The notes under the pieces are model-generated. The model did no database searches. It was given only the letters and a program-made list of their open reading frames with translations, and was not told where the DNA came from. A DNA stretch of 58,794 nucleotides. It comes from Actinospica acidithermotolerans (GTDB taxonomy: Bacteria; Actinomycetota; Actinomycetes; Streptomycetales; Catenulisporaceae). The position numbers and the translations under genes were made by a program. The DNA lies in the NCBI RefSeq assembly GCF_018139625.1, contig NZ_JAGSOH010000035.1, positions 1 to 58,794 of the forward strand, read 5' to 3'. Shown piece by piece: positions 28,438 to 37,141 of this stretch (the stretch's first letter is position 1; each line of letters begins with the position of its first letter).

Positions 28438-29850
28438 TCAGCCCATCTCCTCCAGCGCCTTGCCCTTCGTCTCCTTCACGAACTTGAGGATGAACGGGAT
28501 CGACAGGAACGCGAAGCACGCGTAGATGACGTACGACCCGGACAGCGACCAGCGGCTCATGGTCGGGAAGGACTGGGAGATCGCGAAGTTGGCCACCCAC
28601 TGGAAGGACGCGGCGACCGAGAGCGCCAGGGCCCTGATCTTGTTCGGGAACATCTCGCCGAGCAGCACCCAGACCACGACGCCCCAGGACATGGCGAAGA
28701 AGAACACGTAGACGTGCGCGCCGACGATGGCGGTGGTGCCGTAGGTCTTGGGGATCGAGCCGACGCCGGAGGCGGTGCTCACGTGCGAGAAGGCGAAGGC
28801 GACGACGGCGAGCGAGATGGTCATGCCCACCGAGCCGATCAGGGCGAGCGGCTTGCGGCCGATCCGGTCGATGACCGCGATCGCGACGACGGTGCCGACC
28901 ACGTTGACGATGGACGTGGAGACGGACAGCAGCAGCGAGTTCGAGACGTTGTAGCCGACCGACTGCCACAGCAGCGACGAGTAGTAGAAGATCACGTTGA
29001 TGCCGACGAACTGCTGGAAGACCGACAGGCCGATGCCGATCAGCACGATCGGCAGCACGAAGCCGTTCGGGCCGAGCAGGTCGCGGAAGACGGGCTTGCG
29101 CTCGGAGGCGAGCACCTGGTGGATCTCGGCGATCCGGCCCTCCACGTCGATGTTCTGGCCCTCGACCTTGGTGAGCACCTCGACGGCCTGGTCGTGCTTG
29201 TTGTTCGCGATCAGGTAGCGCGGGCTCTCCGGCACGAGCAGCGCGAGCAGTCCGTAGAGAAGCGCCGGGAACGCCTCGATGATCAGCATCCAGCGCCAGG
29301 CCTGCAGACCCCACAGGGTGTTGGTGGTCTGGCCGTTGGCCGCCTCGCCGAGGCCGTAGTTGATCAGCTGCGAGATGAAGATGCCCAGCACGATCGCCAT
29401 CTGCTGGAGCGAGCCGAGCCGGCCGCGGTACTGCGGCGGGGCCACCTCGGCGATGTAGGCGGGGGCGATGACGGAGGCGATGCCGATGCCGACGCCGCCG
29501 ACGATGCGCCAGATCGACAGGTCGACGATGCTGAAGGCGAGGCCGGAGAAGACGCCGGAGACGATGAACAGGACCGAGGCGATCAGCATGACCTTCACCC
29601 GGCCGATCCGGTCGGCCATCGGGCCGGCGAACCAGGCGCCCACGGCCGAGCCGAGCAGCGCGGACGCGACGGCGAAGCCGGTCGCGTTGGAGCCCACGTT
29701 GAAGTGCTTCTGGATGCCGGTGACCGCCCCGTTGATGACGGAGCTGTCGTAGCCGAACAGGAAGCCGCCCATCGCCGCCGCGGCCGCGATGAACACCACA
29801 TAGCCGAAGTGTTCCTCGCCCCTTTGGACGTTCGTCGTCATCGTCGCCAT
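28438..29850 (-). CDS. MFS sugar porter (GlcP/XylE-like H+ symporter)
   Basis: Twelve-helix membrane transporter of the sugar porter family, most like bacterial glucose or xylose proton symporters. Signatures: GFLFGYDSSVINGAV in helix 1, ADRIGRVKVM, RIVGGVGIGIASVIAPAYIAEVAPPQYRGRLGSLQQ, the PESPRYLI loop, QQFVGINVIFYYSSLLWQ in helix 7, DRIGRKPLALIGS and the C-terminal PETKG-like VKETKGKALEEM. 470 residues from the ATG at 29850; a second ATG at 29841 is possible. A TACCTT lies 6 bp before the first ATG with no ribosome site, suggesting a leaderless transcript. Converges with valS: the two TGA stops abut. Substrate not determinable, glucose is the default guess. Confidence 0.85.
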   Translation of the reverse strand: MATMTTNVQRGEEHFGYVVFIAAAAAMGGFLFGYDSSVINGAVTGIQKHFNVGSNATGFAVASALLGSAVGAWFAGPMADRIGRVKVMLIASVLFIVSGVFSGLAFSIVDLSIWRIVGGVGIGIASVIAPAYIAEVAPPQYRGRLGSLQQMAIVLGIFISQLINYGLGEAANGQTTNTLWGLQAWRWMLIIEAFPALLYGLLALLVPESPRYLIANNKHDQAVEVLTKVEGQNIDVEGRIAEIHQVLASERKPVFRDLLGPNGFVLPIVLIGIGLSVFQQFVGINVIFYYSSLLWQSVGYNVSNSLLLSVSTSIVNVVGTVVAIAVIDRIGRKPLALIGSVGMTISLAVVAFAFSHVSTASGVGSIPKTYGTTAIVGAHVYVFFFAMSWGVVVWVLLGEMFPNKIRALALSVAASFQWVANFAISQSFPTMSRWSLSGSYVIYACFAFLSIPFILKFVKETKGKALEEMG

Positions 29851-29856
29851 GGTCGC

Positions 29857-29862
29857 AAGGTA
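29857..29862 (-). promoter_or_regulatory. -10 element for leaderless MFS gene
   Basis: TACCTT on the minus strand ends 6 bp before the ATG at 29850, with no Shine-Dalgarno sequence. Same spacing as seen for dapA. No clear -35. Confidence 0.4.
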
Positions 29863-29935
29863 ACCCGGTTGCACCGTGGCTAACCTGTCGCCGCGTCCGA
29901 TCGAGTGAGGCCGCGTATAAGCCGGGGCAGGCCTC

Positions 29936-29978
29936 GGCCCCGGCCGCGCTCCGGACGGTTGGAGAGCGGGCCGGGGCC
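29936..29978 (-). terminator. hairpin terminator after cvnD
   Basis: Perfect 10-bp outer stem GGCCCCGGCC / GGCCGGGGCC with a further inner GCTC/GAG-type pairing, located 12 bp beyond the cvnD stop. Ends the conservon transcript before the MFS gene on the same strand. Confidence 0.7.
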
Positions 29979-29989
29979 GGTCGGGCGGG

Positions 29990-30592
29990 TCAGCGCATCG
30001 CGGCGAACCGCGACATGGAGTGCTCGACCAGCCGGATCAGCGTGAGCTTCGTCGACTCGCGCGAGCGCGCGTCGCACGTGACGATCGGCACGTCGGTCGG
30101 GACCGACAGGGCCTCGCGCACGTCGTCCATCTCGTGGCTGAGCAGGCCGTCGAAGCAGTTGACCGCGATGATGTACGGCAGCCCCGCGTCCTCGAAGTAG
30201 TCGATCGCGGCGAAGCAGTCGGCAAGGCGGCGGGTGTCGACCAGCACGACGGCGCCGATGGCGCCGCGGGTCAGGTCGTCCCACATGAACCAGAACCGGT
30301 TCTGTCCGGGCGTGCCGAACAGGTACAGGATCAGATCCCGGTCGAGCGAGACACGGCCGAAGTCCATGGCCACCGTGGTGGTGGTCTTGTCCGGGACCTT
30401 CGTCAGGTCGTCGATCCCGTCGCTCGCCGCCGTCATGACCGCCTCGGTGGTCAGCGGGTTGATCTCGGAGACGGCGCCGACGAAGGTGGTCTTGCCGACT
30501 CCGAACCCGCCCGCCACGACGATCTTGACCGAGGTGGTCGGCCCCGAAGGCGCGGGCGCGGCGTAGCCCGGGCTAGAGGTTGCGAAGTCCAA
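29990..30592 (-). CDS. cvnD: conservon GTPase CvnD
   Basis: Small Ras-like GTPase of the Streptomyces conservons, last member of a CvnABCD signalling complex. The 200-residue protein carries the P-loop VVAGGFGVGKTTFVGAVSEI, the switch region with TTTTVAMDFGR, G3-like FGTPGQNRFWFMW (DxxG replaced by FGTPGQ, normal here), and the N/TKxD-equivalent VNCFDG. TTG start at 30592 overlapping the cvnC end by 20 bp, with GAAAGG upstream. By analogy with cvn9 it should work at the membrane with the other Cvn proteins, in a G-protein-coupled-receptor-like manner. Confidence 0.9.
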   Translation of the reverse strand: MDFATSSPGYAAPAPSGPTTSVKIVVAGGFGVGKTTFVGAVSEINPLTTEAVMTAASDGIDDLTKVPDKTTTTVAMDFGRVSLDRDLILYLFGTPGQNRFWFMWDDLTRGAIGAVVLVDTRRLADCFAAIDYFEDAGLPYIIAVNCFDGLLSHEMDDVREALSVPTDVPIVTCDARSRESTKLTLIRLVEHSMSRFAAMR

Positions 30593-30926
30593 GGAGCACC
30601 CTTTCCAGAAGCGCGAGGTCGGGCTTGCCCTCTGCGGCGCCCGGCTGCTGAACGGCGATGAGACCCGACTCGGCCATGTCGCCGACCATCACCCGGGCTA
30701 CGCCCAGGGGCATCCGCATCAGTGCCGCGATTTCGGCCAGCGACTTGATCTCGACGCAGAGTTCGCAGATGCGCTGGTGTTCCGGCATCAGTCCGTAGCC
30801 GGGGTTGCGTCCCTGCGGCGTGGTCGAGACCAGCGCCTCCAGGGCCAGTTGATAGCGCGCCCGCGTCCGGCCGCCTGTCATGGCGTACGGGCGGACAAGC
30901 GGTGAGGAGTCTTGTCCTGAACTCAA
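30573..30926 (-). CDS. cvnC: conservon DUF742 protein CvnC
   Basis: 117-residue DUF742 protein, a winged-helix-like conservon component. Recognised by SPLVRPYAMTGGRTRARYQLALEALVSTT, EHQRICELCVEIKSLAEIAALMRMPLGVARVMVGDMAESGL and the C-terminal ALLERVLLGLRNL. The start is TTG at 30926 after GAAGGA. Lies 36 bp after cvnB, overlaps cvnD. The helix region IAALMRMPLGVARVMVGDM resembles a DNA-binding helix, but the role is protein contact or regulation; not settled. Confidence 0.88.
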   Translation of the reverse strand: MSSGQDSSPLVRPYAMTGGRTRARYQLALEALVSTTPQGRNPGYGLMPEHQRICELCVEIKSLAEIAALMRMPLGVARVMVGDMAESGLIAVQQPGAAEGKPDLALLERVLLGLRNL

Positions 30927-30962
30927 TGAAACCGTCCTTCGCGTCGGGGAGAGCGGCAGCGA

Positions 30963-31385
30963 CTACCGGGGCAGCGAGTTCTGCAGCTCCGCGCGCAGCG
31001 CGGGAGTCAGGACGTCGCCGGCCCGTTCCACCAGCAGGGCCATCTCGTAGCCGATGAGGCCCATGTCGCAGTCGGAGGAGGCGAGGACGGCCAGCACCGA
31101 GCCGTCGCTGATCGCCATGACGAACAGGAAGCCGCGGACCATCTCGACGACGGTCTGCGTGACCGAGCCGCCCTCGAAGATCCGGGCCGCCCCGGTGGTC
31201 AGGCTGGACAGACCGGAGGCGACCGCGGCGAGCTGGTCGGCCCGGTCCCGCGGAAAGCCGTTGGAGACCGCGAGCAGCAGGCCGTCGGAGGAGACCACGA
31301 CGGTGTGCGCCACCCCCGGCACGCGGTCCACGAAGTTGGTGATCAGCCAGTTGAGGTTCTGGGCCGCCTGGCTCAGCTCGCTCAC
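30963..31385 (-). CDS. cvnB: conservon roadblock/LC7 protein CvnB
   Basis: 140-residue roadblock/LC7 domain protein, similar to GTPase-activating MglB-type proteins. Pattern: NLNWLITNFVDRVPGVAHTVVVSSDGLLLAVSNGFPRDRADQLAAVASGLSSLTTGAARIF, and GFLFVMAISDGSVLAVLASSDCDMGLIGYEMALLVERAG. Probably modulates CvnD nucleotide state. GTG at 31385 with AAAGGG upstream. A 145-bp gap separates it from cvnA, without an obvious terminator. Confidence 0.9.
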   Translation of the reverse strand: MSELSQAAQNLNWLITNFVDRVPGVAHTVVVSSDGLLLAVSNGFPRDRADQLAAVASGLSSLTTGAARIFEGGSVTQTVVEMVRGFLFVMAISDGSVLAVLASSDCDMGLIGYEMALLVERAGDVLTPALRAELQNSLPR

Positions 31386-31530
31386 GGTTGTGCCCTTTCC
31401 AAATCAGTGCCTGAAATACGGTTCGGCAAAGCTGCGTCCGGCTCCATCGTGCCCCGCACCGCGGTGGCGGGTCGAGGCTCGCGGGCCCCCGGCGCGTGGG
31501 AGACGCCGGGCAGGGACGGGGACACGTACA

Positions 31531-34500
31531 TCATTGCTCGCCCTCGGTCTGCTCGCCGCCGGTGCCGGTCGCCGCGTCGCGGCCCTGGCGCAGTCCGCGG
31601 TGGAAGCTGGAGAGCTTGCCGCGCACCTCCTCGGCCGAACGGGCGGGCATCGGCGGGGGCGTGGCCTTCGCCGCGCCGGTACCGCCGGCCGAACCGGGCA
31701 CCAGGTTGGACTTGGGCACCCGCTTGGGCAGGCCCTTCTGGGTCAGGCCCGCGGCCACCGGCTTCACGGCGGCCTGGGCGGCGCGCCAGCCCTCGTCGCC
31801 CGGGGAGGACCAGGCGGCGGAACCCGCGCCGACGGGCTGCTGGCCAACCGGCGCCTCCGGCGCGGGCTGCCGGGCGGGCAGGGGGGACTCCATAGGCGTT
31901 TCTCCTGCGGAGGTCGGTGCTGCCGTCGCCTGGGCCGACGGCGTGGGCTGGATGGTGCGCGGCGCCTCCGGGGTGGTGGTCCCGGAGAGCGACAGCGGCG
32001 GGAGCTGCTCCGCGACCGGCGCCGGCGCCGGGGCGGGTGCCGGGGCGGCCGGCTCGACCCGCGGGGCCACGGCCGGGGCCGGGGCCTCGGCACGCGACTG
32101 CAGGTTCTGCGCCGCCTGGGCCCGCGCCTCGTCGCGGCGGCGGAACCACTCGGACTCCATCGCCTCGAAGATCGGCAGCCGCTCGTCGGTGGCCGGGGCC
32201 GGCGGCAGCGGGTCGGCCGCGAACAGCCGCTCCGCCACGCTGAACTCGCCGGAGCCGCCGAGCTCGTCCTGCGGGGCCGCGCCTCGGCGGCCGAGGCCGC
32301 CGAGCCGGAACTCGCTGGTGTCGTCCGAGGTGCGCGGCTGCTGCTGGGGCTGCTGCGGCGCCGGGGCGACGGCCGGGGGCTGCTGCTGCGCCGCCGGGGC
32401 GGGCGCGGCCTGCGGGGGCACCGCCGGGATCTGGCCGGTGTTGCCGGAGTTGCGCACGGCCGGGAACTGGCCCGTGTTGCCCACGTCGCGGATCCGCGGC
32501 AGCTGGCCGGTCGCCTCCGCGGCCCGGGCCGGCGGCGCGGCCGGGGGCTCCGGCTGCGGCTGCGGCGCGCGCTGCGGGGCCGGCGGCATCTGCTGCTGGC
32601 CGGAGCGCTCGAAGGAGTCGGGCTGCTGCGGCGCGTTCGGCTGTCCCTGCAGCGGCAGCTGCTGGAACTGCTGCGGCGTGCCGCCGAGGTTCAGCTCGTT
32701 GCGCGGGGCGGCCCGGAACGGGTTGTTCGGGGCGGCCGGCGGCTGCGGGGCGGCCGGCGCCTGCGGCTCCGGTACGAACGGGCCGGCGTGGCCGCGCGGC
32801 TCGCCCGCGAACGGGTTCTCGGCGCGCTGCTGCTGCGGCAGCCCGGGCAGGCCCTCGGCCCCGAAGGACGAGGCCGGCTCCGGCTGCTGCTCCGGCCGGC
32901 CGAAGGGCGCGGCGGGCAGGTCGTGCGGTTCCGGGCTGCTGAACGGCAGGCCGATCGAGCCCTCGTCGCGCGGCGAGCCGGCGAAGGGGTTGACCGGCGG
33001 GCCGACCGGCGGGGCCGGCAGCGTCGCGTCGGGCTGCTCGTCCAGCGGCGTGCGCGCGCTCGGTATCGACTGCCCGAGCGAGCGCTCCGGGGCGGGCGGG
33101 AAGTCCTGCGGGCCGCCGCCGAGGCCGCCGAGCGAGCCGAGGCCGGAGGACTGCTGCGGGCCGCCGATCTCCGGCTGCTGCGCGAAGTCCGGGAAGCCCT
33201 CGGAGCCGATGGCGCCGCGCCGCGGCAGCACGCCGCCGAGGTTGCGCACGCCGGTGGCGGACAGCTCCGTGACCGGGGCCTGCTCGTTCTCGACGCCGGC
33301 CAGCAGCGAGCTCGGCACCAGCACCAGCGCGGTGATACCGCCGCCGGCGGAGCGGCGCAGCCGCACCTGGATGCCGTGCCGGGTGGCCAGCCGGCCGACC
33401 ACGTACAGGCCCATGCGGCGGGAGATGGCGACGTCGATGACCGGCGGGTTGGCCAGCCGCTCGTTCGCGTCGTCGAGCTCCTCCGGGGTCATGCCGATGC
33501 CGGAGTCCTCGATCTCCAGCATCACGCCGCCGGTGTTGAGCGTGTTCGCGGTGACCGTGACGCGGGTCTCCGGCGCGGAGAACGAGGTCGCGTTCTCCAG
33601 CAGCTCGGCGACCAGGTGCACGAGGTCGTTGACGACGCGGCCGACGACGTTGGTGTCCGGCAGGCCCTGCAGCTGGACGCGCTCGTACTGCTCCACCTCG
33701 GACGCGCCGGCGCGCAGCACGTCGAGCAGGCGGACCGCCTGGCTCCACTTGCGGCCGGGCTCCTCGCCCGCGAGGACCAGCAGGTTCTCACCGTTGCGGC
33801 GCATACGGGTGGCGAGGTGGTCCAGCTTGAAGAGGTTCGCCAGCTGGTCCGGGTCCTGCTCGGAGTTCTCCAGCTCGTCGATCAGCCGCAGCTGGCGCTG
33901 GACCAGCGACTGGGAACGGCGGGAGAGGTTGACGAACATCGAGTTGACGTTCGCCCGGAGCATCGCCTGCTCGGAGGCCAGCCGGACGGCCTGCTGGTGG
34001 ACCTCGTCGAAGGACCGCGCCACCTCGCCGATCTCGTCGGAGGAGGTGATCGGGATCGGCTCGACCCGGCTGTTCGCGTCGGCCGTGGCGGCGTCCGCGT
34101 CGCGCAGCCGGCGGACCATCTCGGGCAGTCGCGTCGAGGCGATGTCCAGGGCCGCGGCGCGCAGCAGGCTCAGCGGACCGGTCAGCGACCGGGCCACCAG
34201 GATGGTGCCGACGAAGGAGAGCAGCAGCGCGACGATGATGACGCCGATGTTCAGGTACAGGTCGTTGTCGGCGTTGTCCAGCAGGTTCTGGGCGTCGTTC
34301 TGCATCTGGGCGATCGTCGCGGCCTGGACGGCGCGCAGGTTGCCCAGCGTGGTCGCGAGGTCGTCGTCGGCGACCGAGGCGGCCAGGTTGGTCGCGTTGG
34401 CCGCGTAGGTGTTGCTGCCCGAGGTCGAGGACTGCAGCACGGACAGCGCCGCGGCGTTACCGGCGGAGGCGCCGGCCACCTCGGGTCCGGAGACCGTCGC

Positions 34501-35430
34501 GTTGAAGGACTGCACCAGCGACGAGGCGGCGACCGACTGGAAGCCCTGCTCGTCGGACTGGTAGGCAGCGAGGGCGTCCTGCAGCGTCGTGGCCTGGGCC
34601 TGCTGGATGATCGCCGGGCCGAGCGGGGCCTGCGCGTGGATCACCTGGCCGGTGATCACCGCGGCCTCGGACTCCGCCTCGACCATCTGGGTGATCGAGG
34701 TCAGTGCTTCCTGGTCCTGCGTCAGGGAGACGTCGGAGGCGCCGGAGGCGGCGTTGGTGACGACCTGGAGGACGTCGTCGATCACGCCGCTGTACGCGTT
34801 GTAGGTGACCGTGTACGGCGCCGAGGAGCCGGTGACGACCTTCTCGATGCTGGGCAGGTCGTTCGTGCGGCCGACCGCCTCGACCGTGGCCGCGCGCAGC
34901 GCGGCCGCGTAGGAGCTGCCGTTGGCCACGGCCTGCGCGGAGGCGGTCAGGTTGGCCAGGGTGGACTGGGTGTTCTTGACCGCGTACTCGAAGTCCGAGT
35001 AGTAGGTCGCGGTGTTCGTGCCGGAGGCGCTGCACGTGCCGCCGTCGGCGGCCGCGACGCAGTAGGCGGCGGCCTGGCGCTCGTTCTGCAGAGCGAGGAC
35101 GAGCGTCTCGACGGTGGCGACCGTGTTCGCCTGGAACTTGACGTTCGCGTAGTGGGTGCGGTCCTGGTACAGGGTGCTGACTCGGGTGGCCGCCACGCCG
35201 ATCGCGATGACCAGCGGGAAGCACACGAGGAGGAAGAGCCGGTTGCGCACGCGCCAGCTGCGGATCGAGAAGCGTCCGGGGCGCTCGGCGCCGGGAGCGG
35301 CGCCTGGGGCGGGCGGCTGACTCGGCGGGCGTATGCCGCGTCGCCGCTCGGACCCGGCCGTGTTGACACCGGAGCTCCGAGCGCCGCCTTGGGCGGACTC
35401 GCGGCGCGGGGTCACGGGTCGTGTCTGCAC
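31531..35430 (-). CDS. cvnA: conservon sensor kinase-like protein CvnA
   Basis: Large membrane sensor (1299 residues). TM1 near residues 50-70 (NRLFLLVCFPLVIAIGVA), an extracytoplasmic NIT-type domain (~75-385), TM2 (LNIGVIIVALLLSFVGTILVA), HAMP (~410-465), a coiled coil and an HATPase domain with VVNDLVHLVAELLENATSFS (N box), IEDSGIGMT and MGLYVVGRLATRHGI. No HisKA histidine, as normal for CvnA. From ~residue 710 to the end the protein is Pro/Gln/Ala-rich and disordered, with repeated GNTGQ(F/I)PA(V) motifs. The GTG at 35430 follows GAGGG. By cvn9 analogy it forms a membrane complex with CvnBCD; the ligand is unknown. The long tail is notable. Confidence 0.9.
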   Translation of the reverse strand: MQTRPVTPRRESAQGGARSSGVNTAGSERRRGIRPPSQPPAPGAAPGAERPGRFSIRSWRVRNRLFLLVCFPLVIAIGVAATRVSTLYQDRTHYANVKFQANTVATVETLVLALQNERQAAAYCVAAADGGTCSASGTNTATYYSDFEYAVKNTQSTLANLTASAQAVANGSSYAAALRAATVEAVGRTNDLPSIEKVVTGSSAPYTVTYNAYSGVIDDVLQVVTNAASGASDVSLTQDQEALTSITQMVEAESEAAVITGQVIHAQAPLGPAIIQQAQATTLQDALAAYQSDEQGFQSVAASSLVQSFNATVSGPEVAGASAGNAAALSVLQSSTSGSNTYAANATNLAASVADDDLATTLGNLRAVQAATIAQMQNDAQNLLDNADNDLYLNIGVIIVALLLSFVGTILVARSLTGPLSLLRAAALDIASTRLPEMVRRLRDADAATADANSRVEPIPITSSDEIGEVARSFDEVHQQAVRLASEQAMLRANVNSMFVNLSRRSQSLVQRQLRLIDELENSEQDPDQLANLFKLDHLATRMRRNGENLLVLAGEEPGRKWSQAVRLLDVLRAGASEVEQYERVQLQGLPDTNVVGRVVNDLVHLVAELLENATSFSAPETRVTVTANTLNTGGVMLEIEDSGIGMTPEELDDANERLANPPVIDVAISRRMGLYVVGRLATRHGIQVRLRRSAGGGITALVLVPSSLLAGVENEQAPVTELSATGVRNLGGVLPRRGAIGSEGFPDFAQQPEIGGPQQSSGLGSLGGLGGGPQDFPPAPERSLGQSIPSARTPLDEQPDATLPAPPVGPPVNPFAGSPRDEGSIGLPFSSPEPHDLPAAPFGRPEQQPEPASSFGAEGLPGLPQQQRAENPFAGEPRGHAGPFVPEPQAPAAPQPPAAPNNPFRAAPRNELNLGGTPQQFQQLPLQGQPNAPQQPDSFERSGQQQMPPAPQRAPQPQPEPPAAPPARAAEATGQLPRIRDVGNTGQFPAVRNSGNTGQIPAVPPQAAPAPAAQQQPPAVAPAPQQPQQQPRTSDDTSEFRLGGLGRRGAAPQDELGGSGEFSVAERLFAADPLPPAPATDERLPIFEAMESEWFRRRDEARAQAAQNLQSRAEAPAPAVAPRVEPAAPAPAPAPAPVAEQLPPLSLSGTTTPEAPRTIQPTPSAQATAAPTSAGETPMESPLPARQPAPEAPVGQQPVGAGSAAWSSPGDEGWRAAQAAVKPVAAGLTQKGLPKRVPKSNLVPGSAGGTGAAKATPPPMPARSAEEVRGKLSSFHRGLRQGRDAATGTGGEQTEGEQ

Positions 35431-35979
35431 TTGCCCTCACCAGATTCTGGGCCGTGTCCTACGACACCCGGGCGGCCCGTGCTCGGCTCGCTCTATGGGC
35501 GTCGTGGTGCGGCGGGTGACTCGACCGTTCGAGCGCAGCGCTCGCCGGTCCGTTCAGGAAACGAATTCCAGCACAGTCCCGGTGCCTGAGCCAAGACGGG
35601 GGTGACACAATTCAGAATCAACGCGGGAACGGACCGCCCAAAACCGGACATAACGGACGACTTTGCCGAGTTTTCACCGACACGCCTAGCGAATTGCCGA
35701 CACTCGGTGGAAGACTTCGGCTAGCCCGGACCGCGGGCGCGGACCAGGAACGATCGCGCAATCACGGAACGTCGCCGAATCACGACTATACGTGAGTAGC
35801 CCTCGATGAGGTATTGCCTCGGGGCCATTTCTCCTCGGCTGAATCTTGTGTACCGCGCGATGGCTGTTTCGAAACCGCGACACCGCTGATTCCCCGGTGC
35901 GTATTCATGGTCACCCGGAAGTGGATTAGCATTGCGCCGCCAGACCGACCGACCCGTGTCAGAACCCGAGAGGCCCCGC
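35431..35979. promoter_or_regulatory. 549-bp divergent intergenic region, cvnA / substrate-binding lipoprotein
   Basis: No credible gene; composition is clearly less GC-rich than the flanks in the middle part (about 35600-35930). Likely holds both divergent promoters. A TAGCAT at 35927-35932 with TTCATG 17 bp upstream could be a promoter for the rightward gene. No clear inverted repeat found. Confidence 0.4.
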
Positions 35980-37041
35980 ATGTCCCAGACCCGAGCGCCG
36001 CGGTCCACCGGCCGACCTGCGCGGCAGCGCTCCTGGCGCCGCAGGCTCGGCGCCTACAGCGGCGCGCTCGCCCTGGTGGGCGGGCTTGCCGGCGCGTGCA
36101 GCTCCGGCAGCGGTTCCGTGGAGAAGCCGAACCTCAACGTGGGCGTCGTCACCGGCATCGGTGCCGCGACCTTCGAGCTCGGCGTCAGCCAGAAGCTCTT
36201 CGACCAGAGCGGCCTGAGCCTGAACGTCACGGACTACTCGACGGACGCCGCCGCGGAGGCCGCCCTGCAGAAGGGCCAGATCGACATCGCCTTCGGCGAC
36301 TACTCGGAGTTCCTCTCCTCCAGCGGCGCGACCAGCCTGCAGGTGGTGGGCGAGGGCTACGACGCCGGCGAGAACACCATCGGCCTCGTCGCCTCGACGA
36401 GCTCCTCGCTCAAGAGCACCTCGCTCAGCGGCACCAACGGCGTCTCCTCGCAGATCGCCAACGGCGGCGTCACGGTGGACGTGCCCGACCTGGCCAGCCC
36501 CGAGTACCTGGCGCTGGCCAACTGGGCGATCTCCGAGCAGACCCCGCTCAATGTGACCGCGCAGAAGGTCAACTCGGCCGGCACCAACTCCGACGGCCCG
36601 TCCACCGCGACCACGGAGATCAACGCCGTGGTCTCCGGCTCGGCGGGCGCCGCGGTGCTGGAGGAGCCGTTCCTGACCGAGGCGATCGAGACCGGCAAGG
36701 TCGTCGAGATCGCCAACCTCGACTCCGGCAACGCCGAGAACATGCCGATCTCCGGCTACTTCGCGCTGCGCACCACGGCCCAGAAGGACCCGAACACGAT
36801 CGCCGCGTTCCAGTCCGCCCTGGCCCAGGCGCAGGCGCTCGGCAGCAGCCGGGTCGACGTGGAGGCCGCGCTGACGGCCGCCAAGGTCTCCGGCGAGGTC
36901 GCCGCCACCACCTCCATCGGCAACTACCCGACGGGTATCGTCGCGGCGAACCTGACCAACGTGCTCTCGCTGATGAGCTCGGCCGACCTGACGACCTCGA
37001 GCCTCGACGCGGCGACGCTGACCGGAACCAGCACCAGCTGA
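35980..37041 (+). CDS. lipoprotein substrate-binding protein (NMT1/SsuA-like, periplasmic-binding fold II)
   Basis: 353-residue exported solute-binding protein of the nitrate/sulfonate/taurine/thiamine-precursor superfamily. The basic N terminus (RQRSWRRRLGAY) and hydrophobic core lead to a lipobox-like LAGAC with Cys40. Mature part: NLNVGVVTGIGAATFELGVSQKLF, then AALQKGQIDIAFGDYSEFL (the conserved ligand-hinge region), FLTEAIETGKVVEIAN. ATG at 35980 with GAGAGG upstream; an in-frame start at 35932 is weaker. No ABC permease or ATPase is adjacent; it stands alone opposite cvnA. A strong terminator follows. Ligand unknown. Confidence 0.82.
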   Translation: MSQTRAPRSTGRPARQRSWRRRLGAYSGALALVGGLAGACSSGSGSVEKPNLNVGVVTGIGAATFELGVSQKLFDQSGLSLNVTDYSTDAAAEAALQKGQIDIAFGDYSEFLSSSGATSLQVVGEGYDAGENTIGLVASTSSSLKSTSLSGTNGVSSQIANGGVTVDVPDLASPEYLALANWAISEQTPLNVTAQKVNSAGTNSDGPSTATTEINAVVSGSAGAAVLEEPFLTEAIETGKVVEIANLDSGNAENMPISGYFALRTTAQKDPNTIAAFQSALAQAQALGSSRVDVEAALTAAKVSGEVAATTSIGNYPTGIVAANLTNVLSLMSSADLTTSSLDAATLTGTSTS

Positions 37042-37065
37042 CGCGCCGTAAACCCAGGCCGCACG

Positions 37066-37097
37066 TACGCCGCACCGACTGCTGTCGGTGCGGCGTA
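37066..37097 (+). terminator. strong hairpin terminator after the lipoprotein gene
   Basis: 14-bp perfect stem (TACGCCGCACCGAC with GTCGGTGCGGCGTA) and a TGCT loop, then TTAGTCT. It lies 24 bp past the stop of the substrate-binding protein gene. thyX begins 44 bp further on, so thyX needs a promoter between or reads through. Confidence 0.85.
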
Positions 37098-37141
37098 TTA
37101 GTCTCATGACCGTCAAGGTGACCATGACCGAGGAGAAGCGG

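Noticed and set aside
31054-35589. 1511-codon open frame opposite cvnA and cvnB
   Set aside because: Arg/Gly-rich antisense shadow; no domain, and the minus-strand CvnA/B proteins are clear.
35686-36008. Small open frames in the cvnA-lipoprotein spacer
   Set aside because: No ribosome sites or recognisable products; the region is more likely regulatory.
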